Positions 31,221 to 41,807 of a stretch of 64,000 nucleotides of DNA are shown here, piece after piece. Origin of the DNA: Ceratotherium simum simum (Eukaryota; Chordata; Mammalia; Perissodactyla; Rhinocerotidae). A model generated the notes under the pieces. It had not been told where the DNA came from. It did not search any database and saw nothing but the letters and a program-made list of their open reading frames with translations. The position numbers and the translations under genes were made by a program. The stretch is taken from NCBI RefSeq assembly GCF_000283155.1, contig NW_004454229.1, forward strand, positions 9,270,537 to 9,334,536, given 5' to 3'. Numbering within the stretch: position 1 is the first letter of the stretch; the number at the start of each line of letters is the position of its first letter.

Positions 31221-31795
31221 AGTCCCTCTCCAACACCATACATGGGCAACCCACCCTAAAGGACCCCCAATGAGTCATGCCCTTGTTTAATTTCATCCCC
31301 TACGAGTACTGGCAGGTCCTGTGACTTGTTTCTCATTAACACAAGATGGCAAAAGTGATGGGATGGTCACCCACTTCTGTGATTACAAAAATTCTTTAAG
31401 ACTCTGCCTTAGCCGACTGGAGAGAGAGAGTCTCCTGCTGGTCTTGAAGAAGCAGCTGCCACACTGTGAGGGGGCCCCGAGGAAGCGAACTGCAGGGACT
31501 GGATGAGCTGAGTGCAACCCCTGGACGGCAGTCAGCAAGAAAACGGCAACCTCAGTCCTACAACCACAGGAACTAAATTCTGCCAATGACCACGAGCTTG
31601 GAAGAGGAACCCAAGCTGCAGAAAGGAACACAGCCCAGCTGACACCTTGTAGCCTTGTAAGACCCTGAGAAAAGGAGCTTGCTAAACTGGGCCCAGACTT
31701 TTGACCCATGGAAACTGTGAGATAATAAATGTGTGTCGTTTCAAGCCGTTAAGTAGTGGCATTTTGTTATGCAGCAATAGCTAAGTAATGCACCA
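31221..31795 (+). mobile_element. MaLR-type (MLT1-like) solo LTR
   Basis: Blocks 'GCAACCCACCCTAAAGGACC', 'GTGAGATAATAAATGTGTGT', 'CGTTTCAAGCCGTTAAGTAG' and the end 'TTATGCAGCAATAGCTAAGT' match the 3' half and terminus of ERVL-MaLR LTRs. AATAAA at about 31724 is the relic of the LTR polyadenylation signal. The 108-codon minus-strand frame here is chance. Confidence 0.8.
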
Positions 31796-31890
31796 TACTA
31801 CAAGCTTCTTGAGGGAAGATCTCAAAGGGTCTGGAATGATTGCACATAAATTCTAGGGAATAAATGCTTGGATTGAACTGGACTAGCTCT
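31796..31890 (+). mobile_element. L2 LINE 3' terminus
   Basis: 'ACTACAAGCTTCTTGAGGGA', 'TCTAGGGAATAAATGCTTGG', 'ATTGAACTGG'. Confidence 0.65.
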
Positions 31891-32220
31891 GACTTAAGGC
31901 TGTCAGCAATAGTTGTCTCTGTTTTTTAGGCTGCCAAAGCACTGGAAAGCATGCAGTTGGAGCTATGACATGGTAGTCTTCACAGTTCCAAAAGTCCTCT
32001 GAGGGGTTCCTCTGGGTTACAGTCACGTTGCTATAATCCTTCTGAAAAGCCAGGAGGATCTTCCCAAGGACACTAGTGGAACAGCACCCATAGACTGTGT
32101 GCTCTGAGGTGTAAATCAGACATGCAACTACACTGTTTCATCCTGAGATCTAAGACAAAAGTTCCTAAGAGGGCTGGGTGGGGTGAGGCCTGAAGTGGGA
32201 GCCTGGATGGTAACAAACAT
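31891..32220. other. Unassigned non-coding stretch
   Basis: Nothing recognised. Confidence 0.3.
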
Positions 32221-32224
32221 AACC

Positions 32225-32450
32225 ATGATTGACATTAGTACAACACACTGATTCCATAAAAGACTTCCTATCCATCATCACACGTGAGCCTTTTAGCAAG
32301 CTTCTGAGATCAGGTTTGATTATTAGTATATCTACTGTACAACCAGGGAAACTGAAGTTTAGGGACATTACAAGACATGCCCAAGGTCACCCAGTCAGTA
32401 ATAGCAGAGACATTTCTTTCACCCAAATCTAGTGATATTTTCACAAAGCC
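32225..32450 (-). mobile_element. MIR SINE
   Basis: 'GTACAACCAGGGAAACTGAA', 'GCCCAAGGTCACCCAGTCAG' and 'CCATCATCACACGTGAGCCT' in reversed MIR order. Confidence 0.8.
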
Positions 32451-32885
32451 ACCATGTTCTGGAATCAGATGGTCCAGCACACCTGGGGCTTGAGTCCACA
32501 ATTTATGGAAATCCTAATCTCCATGCCCTCCCCTCCTGACCTAATAAGCATGAGATGAGACCCCTGATGACGACAGTGTGAGGACACTTAACATGTCCTT
32601 TCAGTAGAATCACACCCTCCCAACTTTGGCCTTGAGAAACGCAGACATCATTTGTGGTGAATCTTCTCAGAGAAGGATAAACAAAAAATAAGTATTTTTT
32701 CCTTTCTCGTCACAAAATGCCCTAAGAATCATCTCCTAACTGCAACGTGACCCTTCGCTTCACATTTAAAGAACAGAAATTTTCTGTTAAACTTCAATTT
32801 TTTGATTTTATATATTATTTTTGTTAGTTCCAGTCACATGATTTCCTTTTTATTTTTCTTTGCCCAAAGTGAGCATTTGAGAGAA
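32451..32885. other. Unassigned non-coding stretch
   Basis: No recognised repeat or exon. Confidence 0.3.
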
Positions 32886-32889
32886 ACAG

Positions 32890-33100
32890 GCCAGGAACTA
32901 GCATTTATTTATTGCCTTCCAAGGACCAGGCACTGTTAGGCCCTTTACAAATGTTTTCTCATTAATCCTTGCAGCAATTCAGCAAGGAAACTATTATTGT
33001 TATTCTTTTTTTTTTTCCAGCTGAAGAAACAAAGTATCAAGGGGTAAAGAAATTTGCTTGAGACTCAGAAAAGCTATGAAGGGGACCCAAGTACATATGA
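32890..33100 (-). mobile_element. MIR SINE
   Basis: 'GGACCAGGCACTGTTAGGCC', 'TTTCTCATTAATCCTTGCAG' and 'CCAGCTGAAGAAACAAAGTA'. A 12-T run (33007-33018) interrupts it. Confidence 0.82.
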
Positions 33101-33124
33101 TGCCTTAGCTTGTCTGTCCTTCCT

Positions 33125-33520
33125 ACCTTCCTCCCTTCCTTTCCTCATTCTGAATACATGAACAAATCTCTGTCACCAGGGATAGAAAGTTCTGGTCCTA
33201 TCCCGAGGCGCTTCAATGTAGTGGACAATATAAAAGTCCTACGTGTTGTGACAGGGAAATCAAGAGGCAGTGGAAGCATGGAGTAGGTCATTGAGACTGA
33301 GCTAAGCCTCCAAGAGAGCAGAAGATGGGGCACAATGAGCTTCAGGTGACACGGTCCAGTACGTGAGCTGAGCAGGCTCGGAGTCCTGCCGATTCAGGGG
33401 TCGGCATGGCTGGGGTGCAGAATGTGAATAAAGGCCTGGCAGAGATACACCTAGAGAGGGCGACCCAGGCCAAGGCCTCTTATGCAACGCTAAGGAACCT
33501 GGACTTAATCCACCACAGCC
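33125..33520 (-). mobile_element. L2 LINE fragment
   Basis: Degenerate reversed L2 3' UTR ('TGAGACTGAGCTAAGCCTCC', 'GAATAAAGGCCTGGCAGAGA', 'GCTAAGGAACCTGGACTTAA'). Confidence 0.55.
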
Positions 33521-34827
33521 CAGGTTCACAACACATTTTGTTTTTCTATGGACTCACAAGACATAAGACATTCACATATGCAACCCGTTCTCATAGGTGT
33601 AAATATAATTATGCTCAATTCCATGCACACTAGTCGTGACACTATTCTCTTTTTTTCTGCACTTAAGAAACGAAGGAATCAAGTATCATGGGAGTAAATG
33701 TTAGGAATAACCCTATATCCAGTCTAACTTTTCTTTTAGGAGGTAAATGATTTGCAATTGTTCATACTTTATTATTAATAACAGTGACTTGTAACACAGT
33801 TCACACCTGAGTCGGCAAAGCTGCCCCTCACCAGATGCCTCCTGGGTCACTAAGGCACCTGCCTGGCTTCCCTATGGCACCTTGCAGAGTGACTTCTAGC
33901 AGGCTACAATCTCCCATCCTTTCTCTGAAAGCTCCTGCAGATCTCCAACAGCCAACATATGCAGGGCTCCTCACATAACTCCCTTTTGCCACAGAAACAT
34001 CTCTCCTGCTTCAGCTCACAAGAAACCAAAGGCAGGTAATATTCAGAGCACATTCAACACCATCATTTGTCCGAGAAGTGAAAGAGAGAAGGGGCCGAGG
34101 GGCTAAGGAGGCTGTGGAGGTGTCCAAAAGCACATTCAGTGACCACCGTGCAAATCCATTTCATTTTTAAAAGAGAGAAGAAAATAGATAAAAATAGAGA
34201 TTTCAAAACAGTAGGTGTTATAGAAGAGGGTGCTTTGTGTGGCAACAGCAAGGCTTTTGTCCACAACTATAGTATCTGCCAGGACCGTGTGGCCCAAGTC
34301 CTTCCCAGAAGGTGGAAACTTGCTTTGCTGGCTAAGAAACTGACAGCAGGTCACTGTGGTTCCATGTCTGTCACTTCCCCTTCAGGCTACGAGTGACCAG
34401 ACTGGAGCCCTGTCTCTGGTCCCTATGCTCAGCAGAGCTATACATTCCTTAAGTAGAAAGAGGAAAGGGTCCATCAGGGCATCCGCCTCCTTGTTAGCAG
34501 CACGGGGGGAAGCCAAGCCCATTCCAGGATATGCTGTCCCAGCAGGCACGAGGCAGAGGCAGCAGATGCTATAGCAACACCTGGAGTGTTATGGTGGAGC
34601 TGTAATAACCAAGCAGAAATGTCTTCACTGGGTTCTGTGGGGGCAGCCCTACTTAGCAGTCAACATAGAGGCTCTTCAACAAGCACTCCCAGCTTCACTG
34701 GGTCAACATGCAAACCAGTCCACCAGTGGGCAGGACTGGAGTTAGTCCTTGCGCCGCCGCCCCCAGGGCTGGTAAGCCATGCTCTGCAGCTTTTCTCCTT
34801 CCCACCACACTGATTCTTCAAGCTAGA
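33521..34827. other. Unassigned non-coding stretch
   Basis: 1.3 kb without a recognised repeat. Mixed frames of up to 85 codons, none with a domain. GCTATAGCAAC near 34568 resembles an RFX half-site only. Confidence 0.3.
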
Positions 34828-34940
34828 CAGTGTGATACTGTGGAAAGAACTGGCTTTGGAGTCAGAAAAACCTGGGTTCAATTCCTGGCCCCACCCATTA
34901 TTAGCCGGTGACTTTAGTGTTACCCCCTGTCTGATTCTTC
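34828..34940 (+). mobile_element. MIR SINE, 5' half
   Basis: Clear MIR 5' end: 'GTGATACTGTGGAAAGAACT', 'GGCTTTGGAGTCAGAAAAAC', 'CTGGGTTCAATTCCTGGCCC', 'ATTATTAGCCGGTGACTTTA'. Confidence 0.9.
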
Positions 34941-34944
34941 TAGT

Positions 34945-35155
34945 AATACCTTCCTTCTATGCACTTCCAAAGCACCCTGCATTGTACTTAGAACATTTTA
35001 CTAATCTTGCTAGTTTGGAATTATTCTCAACTAGACTGCAAGTTCCTTATAGGGCAGGCACCACATCAGGCTTATTCCACAGTCTTACCCCACTGCCTGC
35101 TACAGGGCCTGGTCCATAGGATTAGCTCAACAAGTGTGTGTAGAGCAATACTGAA
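34945..35155 (+). mobile_element. L2 LINE 3' end
   Basis: 'CTCAACTAGACTGCAAGTTC', 'CTTATAGGGCAGGCACCACA', 'CTACAGGGCCTGGTCCATAG', 'GATTAGCTCAACAAGTGTGT'. Confidence 0.85.
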
Positions 35156-35159
35156 TCAC

Positions 35160-35245
35160 TACTTCAAAGGATTACTGGGGAATGTTGAAAGAACCTGGCA
35201 CAGTGGGCCATGACTTGAGCCCTTAATAAATGCTGTTTCTCTCAA
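35160..35245 (+). mobile_element. MIR SINE, 3' end
   Basis: 'GAATGTTGAAAGAACCTGGC', 'TTGAGCCCTTAATAAATGCT' look like a MIR 3' end in the same orientation as the 5' half at 34828, on the far side of the L2. Confidence 0.55.
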
Positions 35246-35249
35246 TCTC

Positions 35250-35559
35250 GTCCCTCCCCTTCCCTGATCACTACCTGAGTTATGTTGGGATTATGGCCAT
35301 CCTTGATTGTAGCCCACCAGATGCATTTTATCAACCTTCTGTCTGGAGAATAGGATCAGCCTATCTCCCATCTCATTTGTAACACTGGCAGAAGGTTTGC
35401 TTCAAAAGGATGAACCATCCTGAGCCAAGATGCTGCTAACTAACTAGTCAGTCCAACTCCCATGTCCCACTCAACACCACCCAACAGCCAGGGCTGCCTT
35501 GCTCATTAGTGCCAGCCTGAGTCACATCAGAGTCCTCTGCATTATTCTGGATAGCATCT
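35250..35559. other. Unassigned non-coding stretch
   Basis: Nothing recognised with confidence. Confidence 0.25.
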
Positions 35560-36335
35560 CCCTTTGGGGCAGGTCTGGAGCTCAATCATTTGCCCTGGTC
35601 CTGTTTAACGTAATCACTGTGGTATAATGCAAATATATATATTTGGTTATTGTGCCCAGTTCCTGGCATAGAATTCAAAATCCAATGGAATTCCCTAAGT
35701 GATAGGAGTGTCTCTGTTTTGCTAATGGGGTGACTCCTGAGATAGCTTCAGGATTGGGGTTTGGCACCAGAAAGGTGAACCATATGATTAGAGGGTTGGA
35801 ACTTTCAGTTGGGTCCCCTGACCTCTGGAGAGACTGAGTTCAATCATGTGTCCATCAATTTAATCAATCATGCTTATGTAAAGAAACCTCAATAGAAAAC
35901 TCTGAACAATGAGGTTCGGGTAGATTCCCAGTTGATGAACATATTGACGTACTGGATTCTACAGGGACAGATGTACCCAATACTACAGGGACAGAAGATC
36001 CTGCACCCTCCCCTCCCCCAGCATGCCACTCTATGTATCTCTTCATCCAGCTGTTCATTTGGATCCTTTATAGTAAAAAGGTAATCACAAGTGGACTGCT
36101 TTCCTGAGTTCTGTGAGGTGTTACAGTGAATTATCAAACCTGAGGGGGTCACGGGAATCCCCAAATTTGTAGTCCGCCAAGCAGAAGTGTACATTGCTTG
36201 GGGATACCTGAAAATTGTGATTGGGGTCTGAAGTGGGGGCAGTCTCGGAGGGACTGAGCCCTTAACTTGTGGGGTCCGTGCTAACTCCAGGTAGTTAGTA
36301 TCAGAACTGAATTGACCTGCCTGTTGTCAGAGAAT
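35560..36335 (+). mobile_element. Ancient LTR-like interspersed repeat, family not assigned
   Basis: Blocks 'GTTGGAACTTTCAGTTGGGT', 'TTTAATCAATCATGCTTATG', 'ATAGTAAAAAGGTAATCACA', 'TTTCCTGAGTTCTGTGAGGT', 'GTCTGAAGTGGGGGCAGTCT' and 'GACTGAGCCCTTAACTTGTG' are shared by a common mammalian dispersed repeat with LTR-like layout. I cannot name it. No coding region seen. Confidence 0.6.
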
Positions 36336-36404
36336 TGGTGTTGACAGGTAATCACAGATTCTACCCTTCCCCACATATCCATGCCACCAAGGATACAGCA
36401 CGCC

Positions 36405-36650
36405 CCACAGCTCGCCTGAGTTCAGTTCTGTCCAACAAAGCCTTCTTGAGCACCCAGCCATACCAAGAGCTGGAGGCGTGCCGGAAATACAAAGGTGTAG
36501 CAGCCACAGTTCCTGCCCTCCAGGAGCTCATTGCTTAGGGCTAGAGTAGACAACAAATAATTTCAACATAAATAAAATCATAGGGCTAGAGTAGAAGAGT
36601 GCAATTTATGACAAAGATGGGGCTATAGAGATAATGTCCTAAAAAGCACA
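36405..36650 (-). mobile_element. L2 LINE 3' end
   Basis: 'CCAACAAAGCCTTCTTGAGC', 'TGCCCTCCAGGAGCTCATTG', 'GTAGACAACAAATAATTTCA' in reversed order. Confidence 0.75.
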
Positions 36651-36651
36651 G

Positions 36652-36675
36652 CTACTAATTAAAAAATAGGCCAAA
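36652..36675 (+). mobile_element. L1 LINE, 5' stub before the ERE
   Basis: TACTAATTAAAAAATAGGCC matches the L1 'CCAATTAAAAAATGGGCAAA' ORF2 region. The L1 resumes at 36936. Confidence 0.6.
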
Positions 36676-36928
36676 GAGGGGCCAGCCCAGTGGCGTAGAG
36701 GTTAAGTTCGCACGCTCCGCTTTGGCGGCCCAGGGTTCATAGGTTCGGATCCTGAGTGCGGACCAACCCACTGCTTGTCAAGCCATGCTGTGGCAGCATC
36801 CCATAAAAAGTAGAGGAAGATGGGCATGGATGTTAGCCCAGGGCCAATCTTCCTTGGCAAAGAGAGGAGGATTGGCAACGGATGTTACCTCAGGGCTAAT
36901 CTTCCTCACAAAAAAAAAAAGGGGGGGG
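36676..36928 (+). mobile_element. ERE-type SINE inserted in an L1
   Basis: Head GAGGGGCCAGCCCAGTGGCG, GGTTAAGTTCGCACGCTCC, B-box region GGTTCGGATCC, two 'GATGTTA...CTTCCTC' modules. The tail is an 11-A run followed directly by a G10 run. GGCCAAA occurs on both sides (36669-36675, 36929-36935) and may be a short target duplication. Confidence 0.94.
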
Positions 36929-36935
36929 GGCCAAA

Positions 36936-37925
36936 TACCTTAACAGATACCTCACTAAAGAAGACATAAAGATGGCAAATAAGCATATGAAAAGATGCTC
37001 CACATCATATGTCATCAGGGAAATGCAAATTAGGACAACGAGATACCATGATACATCTATTAGAATGGCCCAAATCTGGGACACTGACAACATCAAATGC
37101 TGACAAAGACGTGGAGCAACAGGAATTCTCATTGCTGGTGGGAATGCACAATGGCACAGCTACTCTGGAAGACGGTTTGGAGGTTTCTTACAAAACGAAA
37201 CATACTCTTACCATCTGACCCAGCAATCATGCTCCTCGGTATTTACCTAAAGGAGCTGAAAACTTATGTCCACACAAAACCTGCACTCAGATGTTTATAG
37301 TCACTTTACTCGTAATTGCCAAAACTTGGAAGCAACTAAGATGTCTTTCATTACGTGAATGGATCAATAAACCTTGGTACATCCATACAATGGAGTATTT
37401 GTCAGGTAAAAAGAAATGAACCTTAAATGCACATTACTAAGCTAAAGAAACGAAACTGAATCATCATATGGATGATTCCAACCATATGACATTCTGGAGA
37501 AGGCAAAACTATGGAGACAATAAAAAGATCAGTGGTTGCCAGGGGTGTGGGGCCAGGGGCCGGCGGGGGGCGGGGGAGTGAGGGGAGAATGAATAGGCAG
37601 AGCACAGAGGATTGTTAAGGCAGTGAAAATACTCTAGATGATATTATAATGACATATATATATATATGTCATTATACTTTTGTTCAAATCCATAAAAAGT
37701 ACAACACCAAAAGTAAACCCTAAGGTAAACTACAGATTTTGGGTGATTATGATGTGTCAATATAGGTTCATCCTTGCTAAAAAATGTACCATTCTGGTGA
37801 GTGATGTTGATAAATGGGGGACGCTATGCATGTGTGAAGGAAGGGGTGTATATGGGAAATCTCTGTACCTTCTTCTCAATTTTGTTGTAAACCTAAAACT
37901 GCTCTAAAAAAATTTAGGTCTTTAA
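36936..37925 (+). mobile_element. L1 LINE, ORF2 C-terminus and 3' UTR (old L1M-type)
   Basis: DNA blocks 'GATGGCAAATAAGCATATGA', 'CATTGCTGGTGGGAATGCAC', 'CCAGCAATCATGCTCCTCGG', 'AATTGCCAAAACTTGGAAGC' and the 3' UTR 'GATCAGTGGTTGCCAGGGGT', 'TTTGGGTGATTATGATGTGT', 'AACCTAAAACTGCTCTAAAA' give an almost continuous L1 3' kilobase. ORF2 is broken by stops and frame changes (frames at 37009-37218 and 37097-37300 share it). Confidence 0.95.
37645..37676. repeat. 32-bp perfect palindrome
   Basis: The left half TATAATGACATATATA and right half TATATATGTCATTATA are exact reverse complements with no spacer. It sits in the L1 3' UTR and probably grew from a TA expansion next to a short dyad. Confidence 0.95.
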
Positions 37926-38179
37926 AATGAAAAGCACAACTAAGTGATAGCTAATTCTAGTGTGTTCAGCTGCAAATCAACCCTCTCTGAAAAGCACAAT
38001 TCATTAACATTTTAAAGAAATCTATGTGGAGGAAATGGTATTTTTTGTTTTTTATAAGAGGGATTTCCAGAACTTTCCTGGGTCAAGCTCCACCATACCA
38101 TTTACTTTTAATATAACATACAAAACGATTTACATTTAACTTAATTCTTAGCCCTCATCTTACTTGACATGCCAGCAGC
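37926..38179. other. Unassigned AT-rich spacer
   Basis: Nothing recognised between the L1 and the L2. Confidence 0.3.
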
Positions 38180-38910
38180 AATGGACATAGTTGAGCACTC
38201 CTGCCTCCTGGAAACAACTCTTCTCTTGGTTCTCACTCTCCTGGATTTCTACCCCGTCGCTGGCCACTCACACTCAGTCTCCTTCACTGTTCCCTTCTCA
38301 TCTCCTCAGCTTCTAAATGTTGAGATGTCCCATGGCTCAGGCCCCCAAATTCTTGTCTTCTCTGCCCAAACTTCATAAGTACTCACATCCATTCTAATTA
38401 GAACCCAATCTAATCCATTTCGAATAGCATCTGTATGATGAAGTCTCTCAAATGTCCATCTTCGGAAGATACCTCTCTCCTGAACTCTAGATTCCTTATC
38501 CAGCTGCCTACTCCACAACTACGCTTGGGCATCTACCCCACACCTCAAACTTAATGTTCAAATTAACAATCCCCAACCTTTTCTTCCTTCAATGCTTCCC
38601 AGCTCAGTAAAGGGCAACTCCATCCTTCCCAGTTTCTCAGCCCCAAACGCTTGGAGACATTCTCAATTGTTCTTTCTTTCATACACCAAGGCCAAACTCC
38701 TAATAAACTCGGCAGGCTCTAGCTTTAAAATCCATGCAGAATTTAACTGTTTCTCACCCTCTTCACCACTTCCTCCCTCATCTAGGCCATGTTCATCTCC
38801 CCCATCGTCTCCTTGTTTCCACTTGCACTCCCTCACCTCAAATGATTATCAACACAGCCTTGAGAGTAAGCCTTTGAAAAAGCAAGCCAGATCTTGTTAC
38901 TCAAGAGTGG
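38180..38910 (+). mobile_element. L2 LINE, end of ORF2 and 3' UTR
   Basis: About 0.73 kb collinear with L2 ORF2: 'GACATAGTTGAGCACTCCTG', 'CATCTCCTCAGCTTCTAAAT', 'GTTGAGATGTCCCATGGCTC', 'CAGTAAAGGGCAACTCCATC', 'AACACAGCCTTGAGAGTAAG'. The 123-codon frame at 38592-38963 carries the VKGNSILPS motif, equivalent to the VNGNSILPV stretch downstream of the reverse transcriptase core. Truncated and inactive. Confidence 0.9.
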
Positions 38911-38914
38911 CACG

Positions 38915-39060
38915 ATTATGTCAATGTTTACAAGTGAGAAAACATCTTAGAAAGGTTAAGTAAACAGTCACACCACCAATAGCTATAAGTGGTAGAACAA
39001 GAATGATTTAAACCCAACTCCTTCTGAATCCAAAGCCCATACTTTTAATCACAACCCATA
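38915..39060 (-). mobile_element. MIR SINE fragment
   Basis: 'GTTTACAAGTGAGAAAACAT', 'ATAAGTGGTAGAACAAGAAT', 'TTTAAACCCAACTCCTTCTG' in reversed MIR order. Confidence 0.75.
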
Positions 39061-39159
39061 CTGCCAAGAAACCATTCCGTGCTTTAAACGCAAAATACAT
39101 TATATCCTATGCCTTAGTGTAACTGAAATATACCATTTCACACAGACAAGATTTTATAG

Positions 39160-39420
39160 TAGATTCATTCATTCATTCATTCAACAAATACTGTTTGAGA
39201 ATCTATTATACGCCTGGCACTATTCTAGACCTGGTGGTTCAGCAATGAACACAAAAAAGTGTCATCACAGAGCTTACAGTCTAACAAGGGAGACACACAA
39301 TAAAACAAAATAGATAATGTCAAGTGGTAATAAGCTATAAAGAGTAATAAAGCTGAGTGAAGAGATAGGGAGCAACAGAGAACTCGTGCAAAGAAGCAGA
39401 GAGGGGGATGTTCTCAATGC
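39160..39420 (-). mobile_element. L2 LINE 3' end
   Basis: 'CATTCATTCATTCATTCAAC', 'CCTGGCACTATTCTAGACCT', 'AGAGCTTACAGTCTAACAAG', 'TAATGTCAAGTGGTAATAAG'. One of the best preserved L2 ends here. Confidence 0.92.
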
Positions 39421-39750
39421 ACTCAAGCAAGAGCAAGAGGCCAGCCGCACTGCAGCAGAATAACTGCGGGGCGAGTGGTGGGAGTAAACATTATTATCTA
39501 ATGGTGAACTGTTAGGGTAGAAGCATTACTTATTGCCTCCATGTCACCTGAAACGGGTGCTGCAGAAATTCTTCTTGTTCCTGAAGCATTAAAGGGATGC
39601 TTCTAACCTTTCATCATATTAACAGATTAAAGTGTCTATGCTGATGCCTGGCACACAGTACACACCCAGTAAGTCTTACTATCTGGGAGTATAATATCTG
39701 CCACTTGCTCTTCTTCAAAACAGTCTTCACTATTCTTGGTCATCTGCATT
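39421..39750. other. Unassigned stretch with a short L2/MIR-like patch
   Basis: 'TGATGCCTGGCACACAGTAC' at about 39641 resembles an L2 or MIR 3' end. The rest is unrecognised. Confidence 0.3.
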
Positions 39751-39754
39751 CTGA

Positions 39755-39855
39755 AATAAATTTTAGAACCTGTCAAATTACAAACACACCCACATGTTAG
39801 GATTTTGATGTGGATTGCACTGAATCTATTTCATCATCTATAACAACAATAATAT
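39755..39855 (-). mobile_element. L1 LINE ORF2 segment, inverted
   Basis: 'AATTTTAGAACCTGTCAAAT' and 'GTTAGGATTTTGATGTGGAT', 'TGCACTGAATCTATT' are the antisense of a well-conserved L1 ORF2 stretch. It directly abuts a plus-strand L1, suggesting 5' inversion. Confidence 0.8.
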
Positions 39856-40870
39856 TTACAAAGCTACCAAGAAAAGATTTGCATATAGAATCCACAAAGA
39901 ACTGCATATCACAAGAGAAAGGAAAACCACTCAAGATAAAAATAGGGCGAAGGATATGAACATGAAGCCTAGAAGAGAAAACCTGAATAGCCAATAAACA
40001 TGAAAATAACCTAACCTTGACTATATTCAGGCAAGTGCAAATTAAAACAAAGATGAGGAATCATTCTATACCCTTCAGATTGGCAAAAACTAAAAAGTCT
40101 AACAGCGCTAAATGACTTAATTATTGCTTTTTATATGGAGCACAGGAAACTCTCATACCCTGCTGGTGGGTATATAAATTGGAAAACCCACTTTAAAACC
40201 TAATCTGGCAATGTCTACTAAAACTGAAGATGCGTACATAGTAAGATCCAGAAATCTGGTCCTAGATATTCTACCTTGCAACATCCTCTCACATGAGGCC
40301 AAAGGGATAGATAAAGAAACGGTTATTAAAGCTTTTTTGTTGCAACCCATTTTGTAAACTACCTAAATGCTCATCATCAGAAGACTAGGTAAATAGATAT
40401 TGTTATATTCATTTAACCAAATACTAAGGAGCAGTTAAAATGAAAAAATTAGAACTACTTATATCAACACAGATAAATTGTAAAAACAATGTTAAGCCAA
40501 AAAAGTAAAGAGATATGTTTATGTTCAGTGTGAGTGCATTTTTGTGAAGTTTTAAAACACATATCACCTAAAGTACATTTAGTTTTAGATATATAATATG
40601 CAGTAAGAGGTTAAAAAGCCTCTAAGAAATGTTAAACACTGAGCTCAAAATACTGGTTTCCACTTAAGGAAGGACGGAATAGGTTCAAGGAGGAGTACCA
40701 CAGAGGGCTTTACTGGTGTCTATAATATATTAATTCTTAAAGAAAAAAATATGAAGTAAATAAGGCAAAATTTTAAACTTTGCCAAAACTGGATAGTGGA
40801 TATACTGACGTCCATTATGTTATTCTTTATATGTATCTGTATGCTTAATATGCTCATAATTTGAAAAGCA
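39856..40870 (+). mobile_element. L1 LINE, ORF2 end and 3' UTR (old L1M/L1ME-type)
   Basis: 'GATTTGCATATAGAATCCAC', 'CCCTTCAGATTGGCAAAAAC', 'ACCCTGCTGGTGGGTATATA', 'CCATTTTGTAAACTACCTAA', 'ATACTAAGGAGCAGTTAAAA' follow the L1 order through to a degenerate 3' UTR. Coding capacity is destroyed. Confidence 0.9.
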
Positions 40871-41584
40871 ACAATAAAACATCAGGATGGTTTTATCGGA
40901 TTGCAAGTGAGACTTTTCAACATTTTGGTGGCCATCTGTAGAACTATATGGCCATATGCATCTTTCCAAAATTATGTTTCTGCTTCCAAGTAAAGTAAAC
41001 ACATTGTATTACTTTCATTGTCAGGAGAGTTGAATTTGCCTTCTTTCCACGTGAGGTCACTTTGAGTCAACTGGCCTCTGTCTGAAATGAGAGCCCCAGA
41101 CCTGGTGAAACGCATCTCCCCAGTCATCAGTAGGGAAATTTGCAAGAGATTGACTATGGTTTGAGTTGCGCACAGTTCCCACCTTCCTTATTTGGTCTTT
41201 GTGATCAAGACTTGTTTATTGAAGCATATATTTCTCCTTCCTAACACATGAAAAATATATGACTGTTGCGTAGCCTTCTATATTTCAGTTCTGAACTCAA
41301 TGAACACCCAAGTAATCTTTCTTGTGATTATAGATGATTTCTCTAGCAACAGAAAATTGAGCTCTTTAACTCTCATTCTGACAGCGTCTATTTTTTTATG
41401 CAAGCTAACAACTCCTCTGAAAATGTGTAAGCTACCACTCAGAGATTTCTTTAACCATTTGTTTTGTTTTCAATATTGAAGGCATGTAAAAAATTAAAGA
41501 TAAAAGTAAAAATTTTCCTTAAACATTATAACTACCACCCCTTCAGAAAAAAATAAAACAGCTGCTCCAGATGTTAACTAAATT
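40871..41584. other. Unassigned non-coding stretch
   Basis: About 0.7 kb, AT-rich, no recognised repeat or exon. Confidence 0.3.
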
Positions 41585-41599
41585 AAATGACAACGAAGA

Positions 41600-41807
41600 G
41601 GGGCCGGCCCCGTGGCTTGGTGGTTAAGTGCGCGCGCTCCGCTGCTGGCGGCCCGGGTTCGGATCCCAGGCGCGCACCGACGCACCGCTTCTCCGGCCAT
41701 GCTGAGGCCGTGTCCCATATACAGCAACTAGAAGGATGTGCAGCTATGACATACAACTATCTACGGGGGCTTTGGGGGAAAAAATTAAATAAATAAATTA
41801 AAAAAAA
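41600..41807 (+). mobile_element. Full-length ERE1 SINE with exact 15-bp target-site duplication
   Basis: Complete order: GGGGCCGGCCCCGTGGC head, pol III A box TGGCTTGGTGG (41613-41623), B box GGTTCGGATCC (41656-41666), 'GCGCGCACCGACGCACCGCT', 'TGAGGCCGTGTCCCATATAC', 'CTAGAAGGATGTGCAGCTAT', 'GGGGGCTTTGGGGGAAAAAA', then an A-rich tail. AAATGACAACGAAGA flanks it at 41585-41599 and 41808-41822. Both promoter boxes look intact and the copy is the least diverged ERE in the window. Confidence 0.98.

Noticed and set aside
34560..34580. GCTATAGCAAC as an RFX/X-box
   Set aside because: Only a half-site is present, and single motifs of this length are common by chance.
38592..38963. 123-codon serine/proline-rich frame as a gene
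   Set aside because: It is the end of L2 ORF2 plus 3' UTR.
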